The notes beneath the pieces are model-generated. The model was not told the DNA's origin and searched no databases. It worked only from the letters and a program-made list of their open reading frames with translations. A stretch of 64,000 bases of DNA from Dehalococcoidia bacterium. GTDB lineage: Bacteria > Chloroflexota > Dehalococcoidia > Lucifugimonadales > Lucifugimonadaceae. Both the position numbers and the translations under genes were made by a program. This document shows positions 1 to 9,900 of this stretch, piece after piece; position 1 is the first letter of the stretch; the number at the start of each line of letters is the position of its first letter. The stretch spans positions 124,001 through 188,000 of the forward strand of contig DUCO01000030.1 in assembly GCA_012959765.1 (NCBI GenBank), read 5' to 3'.

Positions 1-309
1 GGCCGTTGCGTATGCGGTCGCGGTTGTCGAAATATCACCACGCTTTCCATCGCCAACAATCACATGATCGGGAGCAACGTCTCGAATGTGCTGGATGGTC
101 TTTTCGAGAATCCGAAAACCTTCAATGCCCATCGCTTCGTAGTAAGCAAGCTGGGGTTTGAAAGCAGAAACAAAATCTTTGGTGGCATCGACGATCGCGC
201 AGTTGAATGCCAGAACATCGCCGATGGGCACACGTTCAGGTGTTGGGTCCAGACCCACACAAACGTAACTACTCATCTTCGCTGCCGCTGTATCCAGCCT
301 CTCGAACAT
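1..309 (-). CDS. pyrF: Orotidine 5'-phosphate decarboxylase (PyrF), N-terminal part, truncated by window start
   Basis: Manual minus-strand translation from ATG at 309: MFERLDTAAAKMSSYVCVGLDPTPERVPIGDVLAFNCAIVDATKDFVSAFKPQLAYYEAMGIEGFRILEKTIQHIRDVAPDHVIVGDGKRGDISTTATAYAT. VGLDPTPERVP, FKPQLAYYE and GDGKRGDI are OMP decarboxylase motifs. The ORF track missed it because it runs off the edge. Confidence 0.9.
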   Translation of the reverse strand, partial: MFERLDTAAAKMSSYVCVGLDPTPERVPIGDVLAFNCAIVDATKDFVSAFKPQLAYYEAMGIEGFRILEKTIQHIRDVAPDHVIVGDGKRGDISTTATAYATA

Positions 310-428
310 CGTCTCCACATGCGCCTCCAAAAGCTTTAGTCTGTGTTTACGCCATCAGGCGAATTTTGCTATCAAAATTATCGCACATCCGGGCTATTAG
401 TTGCCTCGATTACCAGCAACCGGGCAAT

Positions 429-457
429 TGTCATGCTGAATTTATTTCAGTATCTTT
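429..457. repeat. Dispersed palindromic repeat (module C variant), left copy of a 29-bp inverted pair
   Basis: TGTCATGCTGAATTTATTTCAGTATCTTT is the exact reverse complement of 1370-1398. Confidence 0.95.
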
Positions 458-467
458 CTCTTCGTTT

Positions 468-511
468 GCTCCGGGCGTCGTAGGACGACTTGGTCGCCGC
501 TGCAATCCACC
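468..511. repeat. Dispersed repeat module F, inverted copy at 43490-43533
   Basis: TGCTCCGGGCGTCGTAGGACGACTTGGTCGCCGCTGCAATCCAC compared with reverse complement of 43490-43533 TGCTCCGGGCGTCGTCGGACGACTTGGTAGCGCGTCGCAATC. Confidence 0.85.
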
Positions 512-558
512 CTCCCTCAATCCCTCCCGAAGGAGGGAGGCAGGACCAACCACCCAGC

Positions 559-1257
559 ATGCCAACCAACCCCACAACAACCGATCTCCTCGAAATCTAC
601 GACCGCCTCCTCGCCAAAACAGGCCCACGAAACTGGTGGCCGGTTAAATACGACTCAGGAACCCGCGCCAACTTTGAAATAGTCGCCGGAGCAATCCTCG
701 TCCAGAACACCACATGGAAGAATGCCGAACGCGCTCTGGCGAACCTGCACAAAGCAAATATCTGGGGATACACGGCGGTGCACGAAGCTCCCGACAGCGA
801 TCTGGTCGAAGCCATCCGATCATCCGGCTACTACAACACCAAAACAACAAAGCTCAAAGCTTTCGCGAAAGTGATGATCGACGAATACAGCGGTTACGAT
901 GCAAACCTGTTCGCCTACGAACTACCCGAGCTAAGAACACGCCTGATCAGGATCTACGGAATCGGCGAAGAAACAGCCGACGACATCATCCTCTACGCAG
1001 CGAAAAAACCGAGCTTCGTTATGGATAGCTACACCCGCCGCATCGTCGACCGACTCGGCTGGAAGGTCAAAGGAAACAAGTATGCTGACTACCAGCACCT
1101 GTTCGAGTCGAAGCTCGACACCGATGTCGAAATGTGGGGCGAATTCCACGCCCAACTCGACGGCCACGCAGCCCGAACCTGCCGCAAGTTAAACCCGCTC
1201 TGCAGCGAATGTGTCCTGCTCGATCTCTGCCCGACCGGACAAAAAGTCATCGGCTGA
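559..1257 (+). CDS. Endonuclease III-like HhH-GPD DNA glycosylase
   Basis: LLAKTGPRNWWPVKYDSG..ILVQNTTWKNAERAL, IYGIGEETADDIILYA (HhH), YTRRIVDRLGW, C-terminal CRKLNPLCSECVLLDLCP 4Fe-4S-like cysteines. Start placed at the internal ATG 559. Confidence 0.85.
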   Translation: MPTNPTTTDLLEIYDRLLAKTGPRNWWPVKYDSGTRANFEIVAGAILVQNTTWKNAERALANLHKANIWGYTAVHEAPDSDLVEAIRSSGYYNTKTTKLKAFAKVMIDEYSGYDANLFAYELPELRTRLIRIYGIGEETADDIILYAAKKPSFVMDSYTRRIVDRLGWKVKGNKYADYQHLFESKLDTDVEMWGEFHAQLDGHAARTCRKLNPLCSECVLLDLCPTGQKVIG

Positions 1258-1369
1258 CAAAGACGCGCGCCCCTCTTCTGTCATTGCGAGGAGGAACGAC
1301 GTGGCAATAGCGGTCAATGAGTCACGAGTATTCGATTCAGCCAGGGGTGCGCGCGGCAAAAAGGGTGAA

Positions 1370-1398
1370 AAAGATACTGAAATAAATTCAGCATGACA
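1370..1398. repeat. Dispersed palindromic repeat (module C variant), right copy of the inverted pair
   Basis: AAAGATACTGAAATAAATTCAGCATGACA. Confidence 0.95.
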
Positions 1399-1486
1399 GG
1401 ATTCGGGATCGAGGAGCGCGACAGCCACCGTACTCCACGACGAACCAGCACCCCAGCAACCCAACCACCACCACCCGATCCTCCAA

Positions 1487-1506
1487 GAAAAAGTGGCACT
1501 GCCACC
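1487..1506. repeat. Module B hairpin at the stop of the 1506..2162 lipoprotein gene
   Basis: GAAAAAGTGGCACTGCCACC. Confidence 0.9.
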
Positions 1507-2162
1507 TAGCTGGGCGGACCTGCAATTGGGACCAGCTGGGCGGCGAAGAACGAAACATCTTTGTGCTCGCTACCCGGTGGGAACTCGATAACAACAGAAG
1601 TCGGGAAACCGAATATCGAATCGAACCCCAGAGAAACTCGCGCCGGCTCGCTCTCAATCGCCTCCCGAATAACTCTGAACAAACCGTCGATCGTGTAGTA
1701 CGAATCCATATTCGGCTCGGCGGGCACTTCTAAGCCAGCAGGCTCAGTCCCATCAGTCTTCACAGCGTTATCGGCCCAGTTCACTATTTCGAGCTCGTCC
1801 TTGATCACCCGCACTTCGACGTTGGCGCGCTCATATGCGAACTCTCCAACGTTCCACTGGAAGCCGAACTTGTAGTTACTGCTCGGGCGGGTAGCCCAGA
1901 GCTGGCGGTGTAAATCGATACCAAGCAGCATCGCCGTCTTTCGATCTACCTCCGCACCTTCAGGCAATATCGGCGAAGTTTCGCCAGATGTAGCGCCGGA
2001 AGTGGTGTCTACAGAAGAAGCAACAGTTGGTCTTGGAGTTGGCACTAGAGTTCCTGTCGGTTCTGGATCAGACGAGCAAGCGGCAAGAGCAATTGCGAGT
2101 ACACCGATGAGCGCGGCGAGCGAAGCAGTTCGTTTCATATGAGTAGGGATTCGGATTCTCAA
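1506..2162 (-). CDS. Putative lipoprotein, unknown function
   Basis: Signal peptide and lipobox MKRTASLAALIGVLAIALAACSS. Confidence 0.65.
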   Translation of the reverse strand: MRIRIPTHMKRTASLAALIGVLAIALAACSSDPEPTGTLVPTPRPTVASSVDTTSGATSGETSPILPEGAEVDRKTAMLLGIDLHRQLWATRPSSNYKFGFQWNVGEFAYERANVEVRVIKDELEIVNWADNAVKTDGTEPAGLEVPAEPNMDSYYTIDGLFRVIREAIESEPARVSLGFDSIFGFPTSVVIEFPPGSEHKDVSFFAAQLVPIAGPPS

Positions 2163-3223
2163 GCGTCGAACACGTCGACACTGCTGGATTTGAATACTAA
2201 AAATACGTCGTTACCGACACTAATTCCAAGTTCATTTAGTGCGTTTTCGGTCAACTCGACAATGAATTTCTGACCAATATCGACTTCAACGAATATCATT
2301 TCGTGACTGGACCACACCTCGGAAACTCTTCCTTTAAAGATATTCCTCGCCGAAAGGTTTTCCGGTTGTGTGGCGCCCAGAATTATTTGGTTTGCACCAA
2401 GTGAAACGACAACTCTGTCGCCAGGTTTTTTATTTTGGTGACGAGTTGAGATATCAACATCGCCAACTCGCACAGTCGTTAGCTGCCCTGTCGATTCGCC
2501 AATAACACCATCAAGAATATTCTCAAATGCATCGATGTCGCCCCCCGCAACAGCAGCGCCGAGCAGCAGCGCCGAGGGTCGGTCGAAGGATTCGACCTTG
2601 CCTTCTCGCAGCAACATCGCTTTTGAAGCGATGGAAACCACCTCTGATATTGAATGCGACACGTAGATCATCGGAATCTCGAATTCGGTGTGTACGCGTT
2701 TAAGGTAATTCAGTATCGAACCTCGCCTGGCAGCATCGAGCGACCCAAGCGGTTCGTCGAGTAGTAGAAGTCGCGGCGAAGTAGCCAGTGCCCGAGCAAT
2801 CGCCACACGCTGCCGCTCACCACCAGAAATCTCAGATGGTTTTCTGTCCAGTAGTTCTCCCAGTCCAAAAAACTCGGCAAGTTCGAACGGATCAAAACGC
2901 CGGTCGCTTTCCGATATCAACTCCCAACCGAACTCGATATTTCCAAAAACGCTCAGATGCGGGAACAGCACGCCATCCTGATAAACAGTTCCGATACGAC
3001 GTCGCTCCGGAGCAACCCACACCTGCCGATCGCTAGCGAAAAGAGGATCGTCATCAATCGCGGTGCTTCCGCTATCTGGGCGTATCGACCCGGCAATGCA
3101 ATTCAGCAAAGTCGATTTTCCAGCACCCGACGGACCAAACACCGCGGTGATGCCATCACCAAATTCGCCTGCAACATCAAGCGAGAATCCTGGACAACTG
3201 AGCTGTATATCGAATGTAATCAT
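2159..3223 (-). CDS. modC: Molybdate ABC transporter ATP-binding protein
   Basis: Walker A GPSGAGKST, signature SGGERQRVAIARAL, Walker B LLLLDEPLG, C-terminal TOBE-like region; adjacent to modB and modA. Confidence 0.9.
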   Translation of the reverse strand: MITFDIQLSCPGFSLDVAGEFGDGITAVFGPSGAGKSTLLNCIAGSIRPDSGSTAIDDDPLFASDRQVWVAPERRRIGTVYQDGVLFPHLSVFGNIEFGWELISESDRRFDPFELAEFFGLGELLDRKPSEISGGERQRVAIARALATSPRLLLLDEPLGSLDAARRGSILNYLKRVHTEFEIPMIYVSHSISEVVSIASKAMLLREGKVESFDRPSALLLGAAVAGGDIDAFENILDGVIGESTGQLTTVRVGDVDISTRHQNKKPGDRVVVSLGANQIILGATQPENLSARNIFKGRVSEVWSSHEMIFVEVDIGQKFIVELTENALNELGISVGNDVFLVFKSSSVDVFDA

Positions 3224-3921
3224 CCGGCACGCCCGTTCGGCTGATTCGCATCAATGCCGTTTGCCGAACGCTTCAACAACCAGTTGTGGATTGCTAACGC
3301 CACGATGCCCAGTACAACCGAAACCAGCGCCAACCGCCAGGCAGCATCGGTATCGCCAGCCGAAATGCGGGTGAATATCGCCGAAGGCACCGTCTGCGTT
3401 CGACCCGGAATATTCCCGGCCACCACTATCGTTGCGCCAAACTCCGAAAGTGCCCGAACGAACCCCAGCAGCACGCCAGCGATTACCCCCCTGTAAGCAA
3501 GGGGAAGCGTGATCGTCAGGAACGTCCGCACCGGTCCGCACCCCAGACCACGGGCTGCAACCTCAAGCCGTGGGTCGACACCCGCCAGTGCCGCAGTAAA
3601 CGAACGAACCACCAGCGGCAACGAAACAATCGCCGCCGCAAGAGCCGCAGCGAGCCACGTAAACGCCAAAGTCGAACCAAAAATCGATTCGCTCAACTGC
3701 CCAATCCAGCCGTTAGTTCCCACCACCCACAACAACGCGTAACCGATCACCACCGGGGGCAATGCCAGCGGTAGCGAAACAATCACATCGAGTGCGAACT
3801 TGCCCGGAAACTGTTTTCGAACCAACAACCACGCAACGAACATTCCGAGCGGCAGCGTAACCGCAGTAGCAACAAGTGCAATCTGCAGCGACAACGCAAC
3901 TATGGAAATATCTGAATTCAT
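3220..3921 (-). CDS. modB: Molybdate ABC transporter permease
   Basis: Hydrophobic permease with LPLALPPVVIGYALL and ALSEFGATIVVAGNIPGRTQTVPSAIF; overlaps modC start. Confidence 0.92.
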   Translation of the reverse strand: MNSDISIVALSLQIALVATAVTLPLGMFVAWLLVRKQFPGKFALDVIVSLPLALPPVVIGYALLWVVGTNGWIGQLSESIFGSTLAFTWLAAALAAAIVSLPLVVRSFTAALAGVDPRLEVAARGLGCGPVRTFLTITLPLAYRGVIAGVLLGFVRALSEFGATIVVAGNIPGRTQTVPSAIFTRISAGDTDAAWRLALVSVVLGIVALAIHNWLLKRSANGIDANQPNGRAG

Positions 3922-3969
3922 CGGTATGTTAAAAACGTTTTCGGCGTGTTATTTGCCAGCGCCCAGAAG

Positions 3970-4761
3970 CTATAGTTTTTCTTTGGCAGCTATCAGTTCG
4001 AACCCTGCCGCTTCAAAAATATTACGTGTTTCTAGCATGAACAATATGAAATTAATGAATTCATTTGCTCGCCCATCGCTTTTCCCAGTCCTTATTCCGG
4101 TAGCCCCATAGCCTATCGGCGTGTCCCCACTCTCAAGCTCCAACAAAACATGCAAGGACTTACTCTGCGAACTTAAATAGTCGGTCAAATAGACCAAACC
4201 GAACTGAGCATTTCCCGATTCAACAGCCGCCAGAGCTGCGCGCACATCCAGAGTAGTCACCAATCGGTCTGATACCAAATCGAACACTTCGGCTTCTAGG
4301 AGCGCCTCGGCTGCAAACACTCCAGCAGGTGCAAGATCAGGATCGCCCATAGCAATGCGACCCGGCAAATTCACCAGATCTGTGAGCGAGCCGATTGCGT
4401 TCTGATCTCTAGGACCTATAACCACCAGCTTGTTGAATATCTGGTGCTCGTAGCCTCTTCGATACAACTTGCCAGCATCGTCGAGAATCTCACCGGCCTC
4501 CCACCCGGCAAGTACAACCCCGTCTGCCGGGGCATCCAGCTTTGCTATCTGGTTCGCCAATGCAAGCGATCCACCAAAACTAAACGAAACCTGCTTCCCC
4601 GTCTCGCGCTCATAAACCTCAGCCGATTCAGTCAGCACATCCGAAAGCGAAGCCGCTGCGAATATCAGCGGAACATCGTCGTTCGAGTTCCCACCACACG
4701 ATGCGATCAGGCCAACGCCCAAAAACGCGAGAATCAACTGAACTAAACGACGATTCAACAA
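3970..4761 (-). CDS. modA: Molybdate ABC transporter substrate-binding lipoprotein
   Basis: Lipobox LIASCGG; LIFAAASLSDVLTESAEVYERETGKQVSFSFGGSLALANQI typical of ModA. Confidence 0.92.
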   Translation of the reverse strand: MLNRRLVQLILAFLGVGLIASCGGNSNDDVPLIFAAASLSDVLTESAEVYERETGKQVSFSFGGSLALANQIAKLDAPADGVVLAGWEAGEILDDAGKLYRRGYEHQIFNKLVVIGPRDQNAIGSLTDLVNLPGRIAMGDPDLAPAGVFAAEALLEAEVFDLVSDRLVTTLDVRAALAAVESGNAQFGLVYLTDYLSSQSKSLHVLLELESGDTPIGYGATGIRTGKSDGRANEFINFILFMLETRNIFEAAGFELIAAKEKL

Positions 4762-4870
4762 GCGGCTGAAATTTCCTTAGCGAATCAAAGTGAAATCGAT
4801 AGGCTCTGATAGAATTTACTGGTTGCGGACGTGTGCCGTAGCAGATCCGACTGGATCGTATTTGAACCAG

Positions 4871-4886
4871 CGCCGTAATTACGGCG
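4871..4886. promoter_or_regulatory. 16-bp perfect palindrome CGCCGTAATTACGGCG in the divergent modA / methyltransferase intergenic region (possible operator)
   Basis: Exact self-complementarity; placed 18 bp before the methyltransferase start. Confidence 0.4.
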
Positions 4887-4903
4887 AACCATGAGGCACG
4901 AAT

Positions 4904-5728
4904 TTGGTAACAGCGAGCGAAGAATACTCCTTCACGAGCTTCTCCAACCTACCCTTCTACACCAAGGTTAACGAACGTTTACTCGACCTTGCAGAAGTCG
5001 GCAAGCAGCGGAATATTGTCGACCTCGGATGTGGCACCGGTGGAATCACCAAGCTCATTATAGAACGGCTCCAGTCAGCAAAAGACACCGTCATCTACGC
5101 TGTCGACCACTCCACAACAGCCCTCAAAGCTGCTGCCGATGAGATTGGCGACCGCAAGGATGTAGCAATTAACTATGTCCACTCCGAAGCGCAAAACCTG
5201 ACCGGCGCAGTGAAGGAAAAAGTCGACGCAATCGTCTACTGCAACTCTATTCACTACGTTCCCGACAAGACAGACCTCGTCGCCCAGATCAAAGACAAGC
5301 TCCTGCCGAACGGCATATTTGCTTTCAACACATCGTTCTTTGAAGGTTCGCACCCGGAAGACAGCCACGAGTTCTTCCGAAAGTGGATGATGCGATCACT
5401 CCGTATTCTCAAGCGTGAACACGGTCTTTCAGCCGACAAATCGGCGAAGGTCGAATCACGAGTACAGCTCAAAGCTCAGGACTACATTGAACTCGTTGAA
5501 AATGCCGGGTTCAAAGTGCTGGTCAACGACTTCAACCGAGTCGAAGTTCCGCACGAAGGCTGGCACCACATCTCGGGATTCTCCGACTGGATCGAAGGTG
5601 TAATGCCCGGCGTGCCGCTCGACAAAGGCCGAGAAGCACTCCAAAAAGGACTCGCACAAATCTGGGAAGAAATGGAACTCAAAACCATCCCAAGAATCTG
5701 GCTTTCGGTAAGCGCCGCTAAAGCTTGA
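4904..5728 (+). CDS. Class I SAM-dependent methyltransferase
   Basis: IVDLGCGTGGITKLI motif I; start codon TTG. Confidence 0.85.
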   Translation: MVTASEEYSFTSFSNLPFYTKVNERLLDLAEVGKQRNIVDLGCGTGGITKLIIERLQSAKDTVIYAVDHSTTALKAAADEIGDRKDVAINYVHSEAQNLTGAVKEKVDAIVYCNSIHYVPDKTDLVAQIKDKLLPNGIFAFNTSFFEGSHPEDSHEFFRKWMMRSLRILKREHGLSADKSAKVESRVQLKAQDYIELVENAGFKVLVNDFNRVEVPHEGWHHISGFSDWIEGVMPGVPLDKGREALQKGLAQIWEEMELKTIPRIWLSVSAAKA

Positions 5729-5748
5729 GTCTCAACTAAGCAAACAAA

Positions 5749-5779
5749 AAATACCCTGTCATTGGCAGGGTATTTTTTT
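5749..5779 (+). terminator. Intrinsic terminator after methyltransferase
   Basis: ATACCCTG-tcattgg-CAGGGTAT followed by a T tract. Confidence 0.9.
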
Positions 5780-5862
5780 GCTCATCTGGTAGTCGGAGTC
5801 TGGTGTAAGCTCGCTAACTACAAACGCTAATCTGGTACACGCCGCACTATCGAGAATAGACA

Positions 5863-6903
5863 TTGACGCCCGATCAAAAAGATCTGTAAAACCTCGCCCA
5901 ACAGCTCACCGAATTCCTTAAATCAGAACTGGATGAGGCGGTATTTGTTTCCGGTGAATTGACCCGACTTCAAGGCGGATTCGATACCGACACCTACGCG
6001 TTCTCAATCGACAACGCCCCCGCTGACTTCCCGCAACACCTCGTTCTGCGTCATTTCCGACATCGGCGTGAATCCGGGCGAGTGGTACTAGAATCCACCA
6101 TCCAAAACGAAGTGCACAAAGCGGGCCAACCAGTCCCGCGAGTACTGATTGATTCCAGAGATCACTTCCTCAACGATCGCCCGTTTCTACTAATGGAACG
6201 ACTCGAAGGATCGGGCCTCTAGGGGCAGTTGGAAGACACAGCGGTGCTTCAGCAATTGCCTATCATCCTGGCAAAACTGCAACTTGGTCTCCATCGTATC
6301 GACTCTTCAGGTCTACAAAATTGCTCGCAAATTCAGGTGTAGACACCTCGGAGAAGTCAGCCATCACAATGCTGTCTCGTATCGGCAATATTGCCGAAGC
6401 AACGAGCGAGCCCGACCTTCTTGCAATCAAATCCTGGCTTGAAGACAACTGGCCATCCCAACCACAAGCAGCTGCCATCTGCCACGGCGATCTCCACCCG
6501 GACAACATCCTGTATCTCGACGGTAAAGTAACCGGACTAATCGACTGGGGGAACGTCTAGTTCAAGTGGCCCAATCGACGTGGCTCTCACTCGTATGGCC
6601 ATGTCGATTGGGCCACTTGAACTAGACGCCGAAACAGGGGCCGCAATGCAGCCGCTAGTCGATCAGTTAATCGCGGGGTACCTCGCAACCTATCGCGCGG
6701 AAGCCCCACTGGATGACGATCTTCTCGACTACTACGCTACCCTCCGAGCGGCGCGCTCCTACACCAAAGTCATCGGTGCAAGACGAGAAGTCGAGCTGCC
6801 ATACGTCGCAGGCGACGGCTACCACTGGGCACTGCCTAAGATGTTCTCAGCAATCAGCAACGTCATTGAATCCACAACTGGCGTAAAGCTCAAAACTAGC
6901 TAA
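5863..6903 (+). pseudogene. Degraded aminoglycoside/homoserine phosphotransferase family (APH) gene
   Basis: Conserved HGDLHPDNIL..GLIDWGN core, but the reading frame is broken: TAA at 5887, TAG at 6220, frameshift about 6310-6340, TAG at 6558 plus a further frameshift. Pieces are ORFs 5959..6222, 6321..6560, 6580..6903. Confidence 0.85.
6554..6628. repeat. Perfect 26-bp inverted repeat (23-nt spacer) inside the APH pseudogene
   Basis: CGTCTAGTTCAAGTGGCCCAATCGAC (6554-6579) and GTCGATTGGGCCACTTGAACTAGACG (6603-6628) are exact reverse complements. Confidence 0.98.
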
Positions 6904-6919
6904 CGCCCAAAGGCCCCAA

Positions 6920-9900
6920 CTACTCGCCGTCCAGATACTCAGCCAGCGTCTTGATGTTGTACGCCTGACCATCCGTTGCACCAGCAAACAAGCCTTCAGC
7001 CTCAACAGCGCAACGCGCCGTGTCGATCGACGTGAAACACGGTATACGCTGCATCACAGCAGCACGGCGAATGTGGAACCCGTCCTGCATAGCCGAACGA
7101 TCACCAGTCACCGTATTCACAACCGCTTTCACAGTACCGTCTTCGATAATGTCGACAACCGTGCGGCCGCTTCTGCTAAGAATCTTCTCGACCTCGTTCA
7201 CCTCAACACCGAGAGCACGAATCATCTCCGCAGTTCCGCCGGTGGCATAGATCGCGTGACCGGCCTCAACCAGCGTGCGAACCAGTCCAAGCGCATCGGC
7301 CTTGTCAGGATCAGCAATGCTCAACAGCACCGCATCTCCGGCAGGAACATTCAGACCCGATCCCAGCAGCGCCTTGGTAATGGCACCATCAAAAGTAGTA
7401 TCGATGCCCATCACCTCACCGGTCGACTTCATCTCTGGACCCAGATATGTGTCGACCCCGGCAAGCTTCGACATCGAGAACACAGGCGCTTTCACAGCAA
7501 TCAGATCCTGCTTTTTGGCAAGTCCTCCCGTGTAACCCTGCTCCTTGATCGTCTTGCCACGCATCACTTCAGTTGCGATACGAACCATTGGAATTCGAGT
7601 GACCTTCGAAATGAACGGAATCGTTCTCGAAGATCGCGGGTTCACCTCAATAATGTAAATCTCAGGATCACCAGGATTTCGGCTCGCACCACTGGCGTCA
7701 AAACCACGATAAGTACCACCACCTGCGACAACGAACTGAATGTTCATCAGCCCAACAATACCCAGAGCAAGCCCGATTCGACGTGTGTAGTCGACAATCG
7801 TCTCGACCTCAGCCTCGGTAAGCGACTGCGCCGGGTAAACCGCCATCGAGTCGCCCGAATGAACACCCGCGCGTTCGATATGCTGCATGATTCCGGGAAT
7901 AAGCACGTCCTCACCGTCACAAACGGCGTCTACCTCAACCTCAAGTCCGGTCAAATAGTGGTCGATCAAAATTGTCTGACCGGGGAAGTCTCGCATCGCC
8001 ATTTCAAAGTAGCGAATCAACTCAGCGGGAGTCTGAACAATCTCCATCGCCCTCCCCCCAAGCACGTAGCTCGGGCGCACCAGCACCGGGTAGTCAACGT
8101 TTCCAGCCACCTGCAGCGCACTCTCCACATCGGAAGCCATTCCGCCCGGGGGCTGCGGCAAACCGTGACGCTGAGTCACCTCTTCAAATCGTCCACGATC
8201 CGATGCAAGGTCAATAACATCTGGCGTTGATCCAAGAACCGGAAGATCGGCTACTCCCAGCGACTGCGAAAGGTTGATCGCAGTTTGGCCACCGAACTGA
8301 ACCATGGTCGAAGGAAGCTCGCCGTCGCCACCCTCGTTTTCGATAATGTCGCGAACACTCTCTTCGTCGAGAGGCTCGAAGTAGAGTCGATCTGACGTAT
8401 CGAAATCGGTCGAAACGGTTTCAGGATTCGAGTTGATCATCACCGACTCAACACCCGATTTCTGCAACGCCCACGCAGCGTGCACCGAGCAGTAGTCGAA
8501 CTCAATCCCCTGCCCGATTCGAATCGGTCCACTGCCCAAAACAATCGCAGTCTCGCGACCCGTCGGAATCGCCTCATTCTCCTGCTCATACGTCGAGTAG
8601 AAGTACGGTGTGACAGCCTCAAACTCACCGGCACATGTGTCGACCATCTTGTAGACCGGCTTGAGCCCCCACTCCTTGCGCATGGTGCGAACCTGCTCGG
8701 GAAGATAGTCGGCAAGCGTGCCGATCTGAGCGTCCGAGAATCCCATGCGCTTGGCGCGCCGCATCAGATCAGGCGTGATCTCTTCTGCAAGCAACGTGCG
8801 TTCCATTCCGACAATGCGCTGCAAAGCACGGGTGAACCACGGATCTACGCCTGTTTCGAGTGTTACCGATTCCGCTGTCCTACCGCCACGTATCGCAGCG
8901 ATCAGCTTCCACAATCGGTCATCATCAGCCAGCAGATCCGGCGGACCCTCGCCATCCCAATCGGGGTTCTCCCACAACAGCGATCCACGGCCGTTCTCCA
9001 TCGAACGAACAGCCTTTTGCAGCGCTGCTTCAAAAGTACGGTCGATCGCCATCACCTCGCCGGTGGCCTTCATCTGGGTTCCAAGCGAACGGTCGCCCAT
9101 CGGGAATTTATCGAACGGCCAGCGCGGGATTTTCACGACGCAGTAGTCGAGTGCAGGCTCGAAAGCTGCCGTCGTCTTCTGGGTCACAGCATTTGAAATC
9201 TGATCAAGCGTCTTGCCGAGTGCGATCTTGGCAGCAACTCGGGCGATCGGGTACCCGGTCGCCTTCGACGCCAGCGCCGATGAACGACTAACACGAGGGT
9301 TCACTTCGATGACGTAGTACATCGACCCCTCTTCGTCGTACCCGGCTCCCTCACCGACCACCTCGGCAACCATTGTCGAAGGGCGATATGCGAGCTGAAC
9401 GTTGCAGCCACCCTTGATATCCAGTCCGGAAATGATGTTCAGCGATGCTGTGCGAAGACGCTGGTAGTCCTTGTCGTTGAGTGTCTGACTCGGAGCCACA
9501 ACGATCGAGTCGCCAGTGTGCACGCCCATTGGGTCGAGGTTCTCCATGTTGCAGATCGTGATGACGTTTCCGTCGCCGTCACGCATCACTTCGTACTCGA
9601 TCTCTTTCCAACCGAGCAACGACTGCTCGATAAGAACTTGCCCCACTTTGGAAGCAGCGATTCCGCCGGTTGCGATCTTGCGCAGTTCGTCTTCGTTCTG
9701 GGCAATTCCACCACCGGTTCCGCCAAGCGTGTAGGCAGGGCGAACCACCGCGGGGTAGCCGATTTTGCGACCAGCCTCAACGGCGTCTTCAACGGTTTCT
9801 ACAGCAAACGAAGGCAGTACCGGTTCACCGAGTCGAGTGAGCAAGTCGCGGAACTGCTCACGGTCTTCGGCCATCTCGACCGAGGCTACCGATGTGCCGA

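Noticed and set aside
60-339. ORFs 60..260 (-) and 64..339 (+)
   Set aside because: Both overlap the real truncated pyrF frame on the minus strand.
431-647. ORFs 207..647 (+) and 431..628 (-)
   Set aside because: They read through dispersed repeats (CHAEFISVSF-type peptide) and lack protein motifs.
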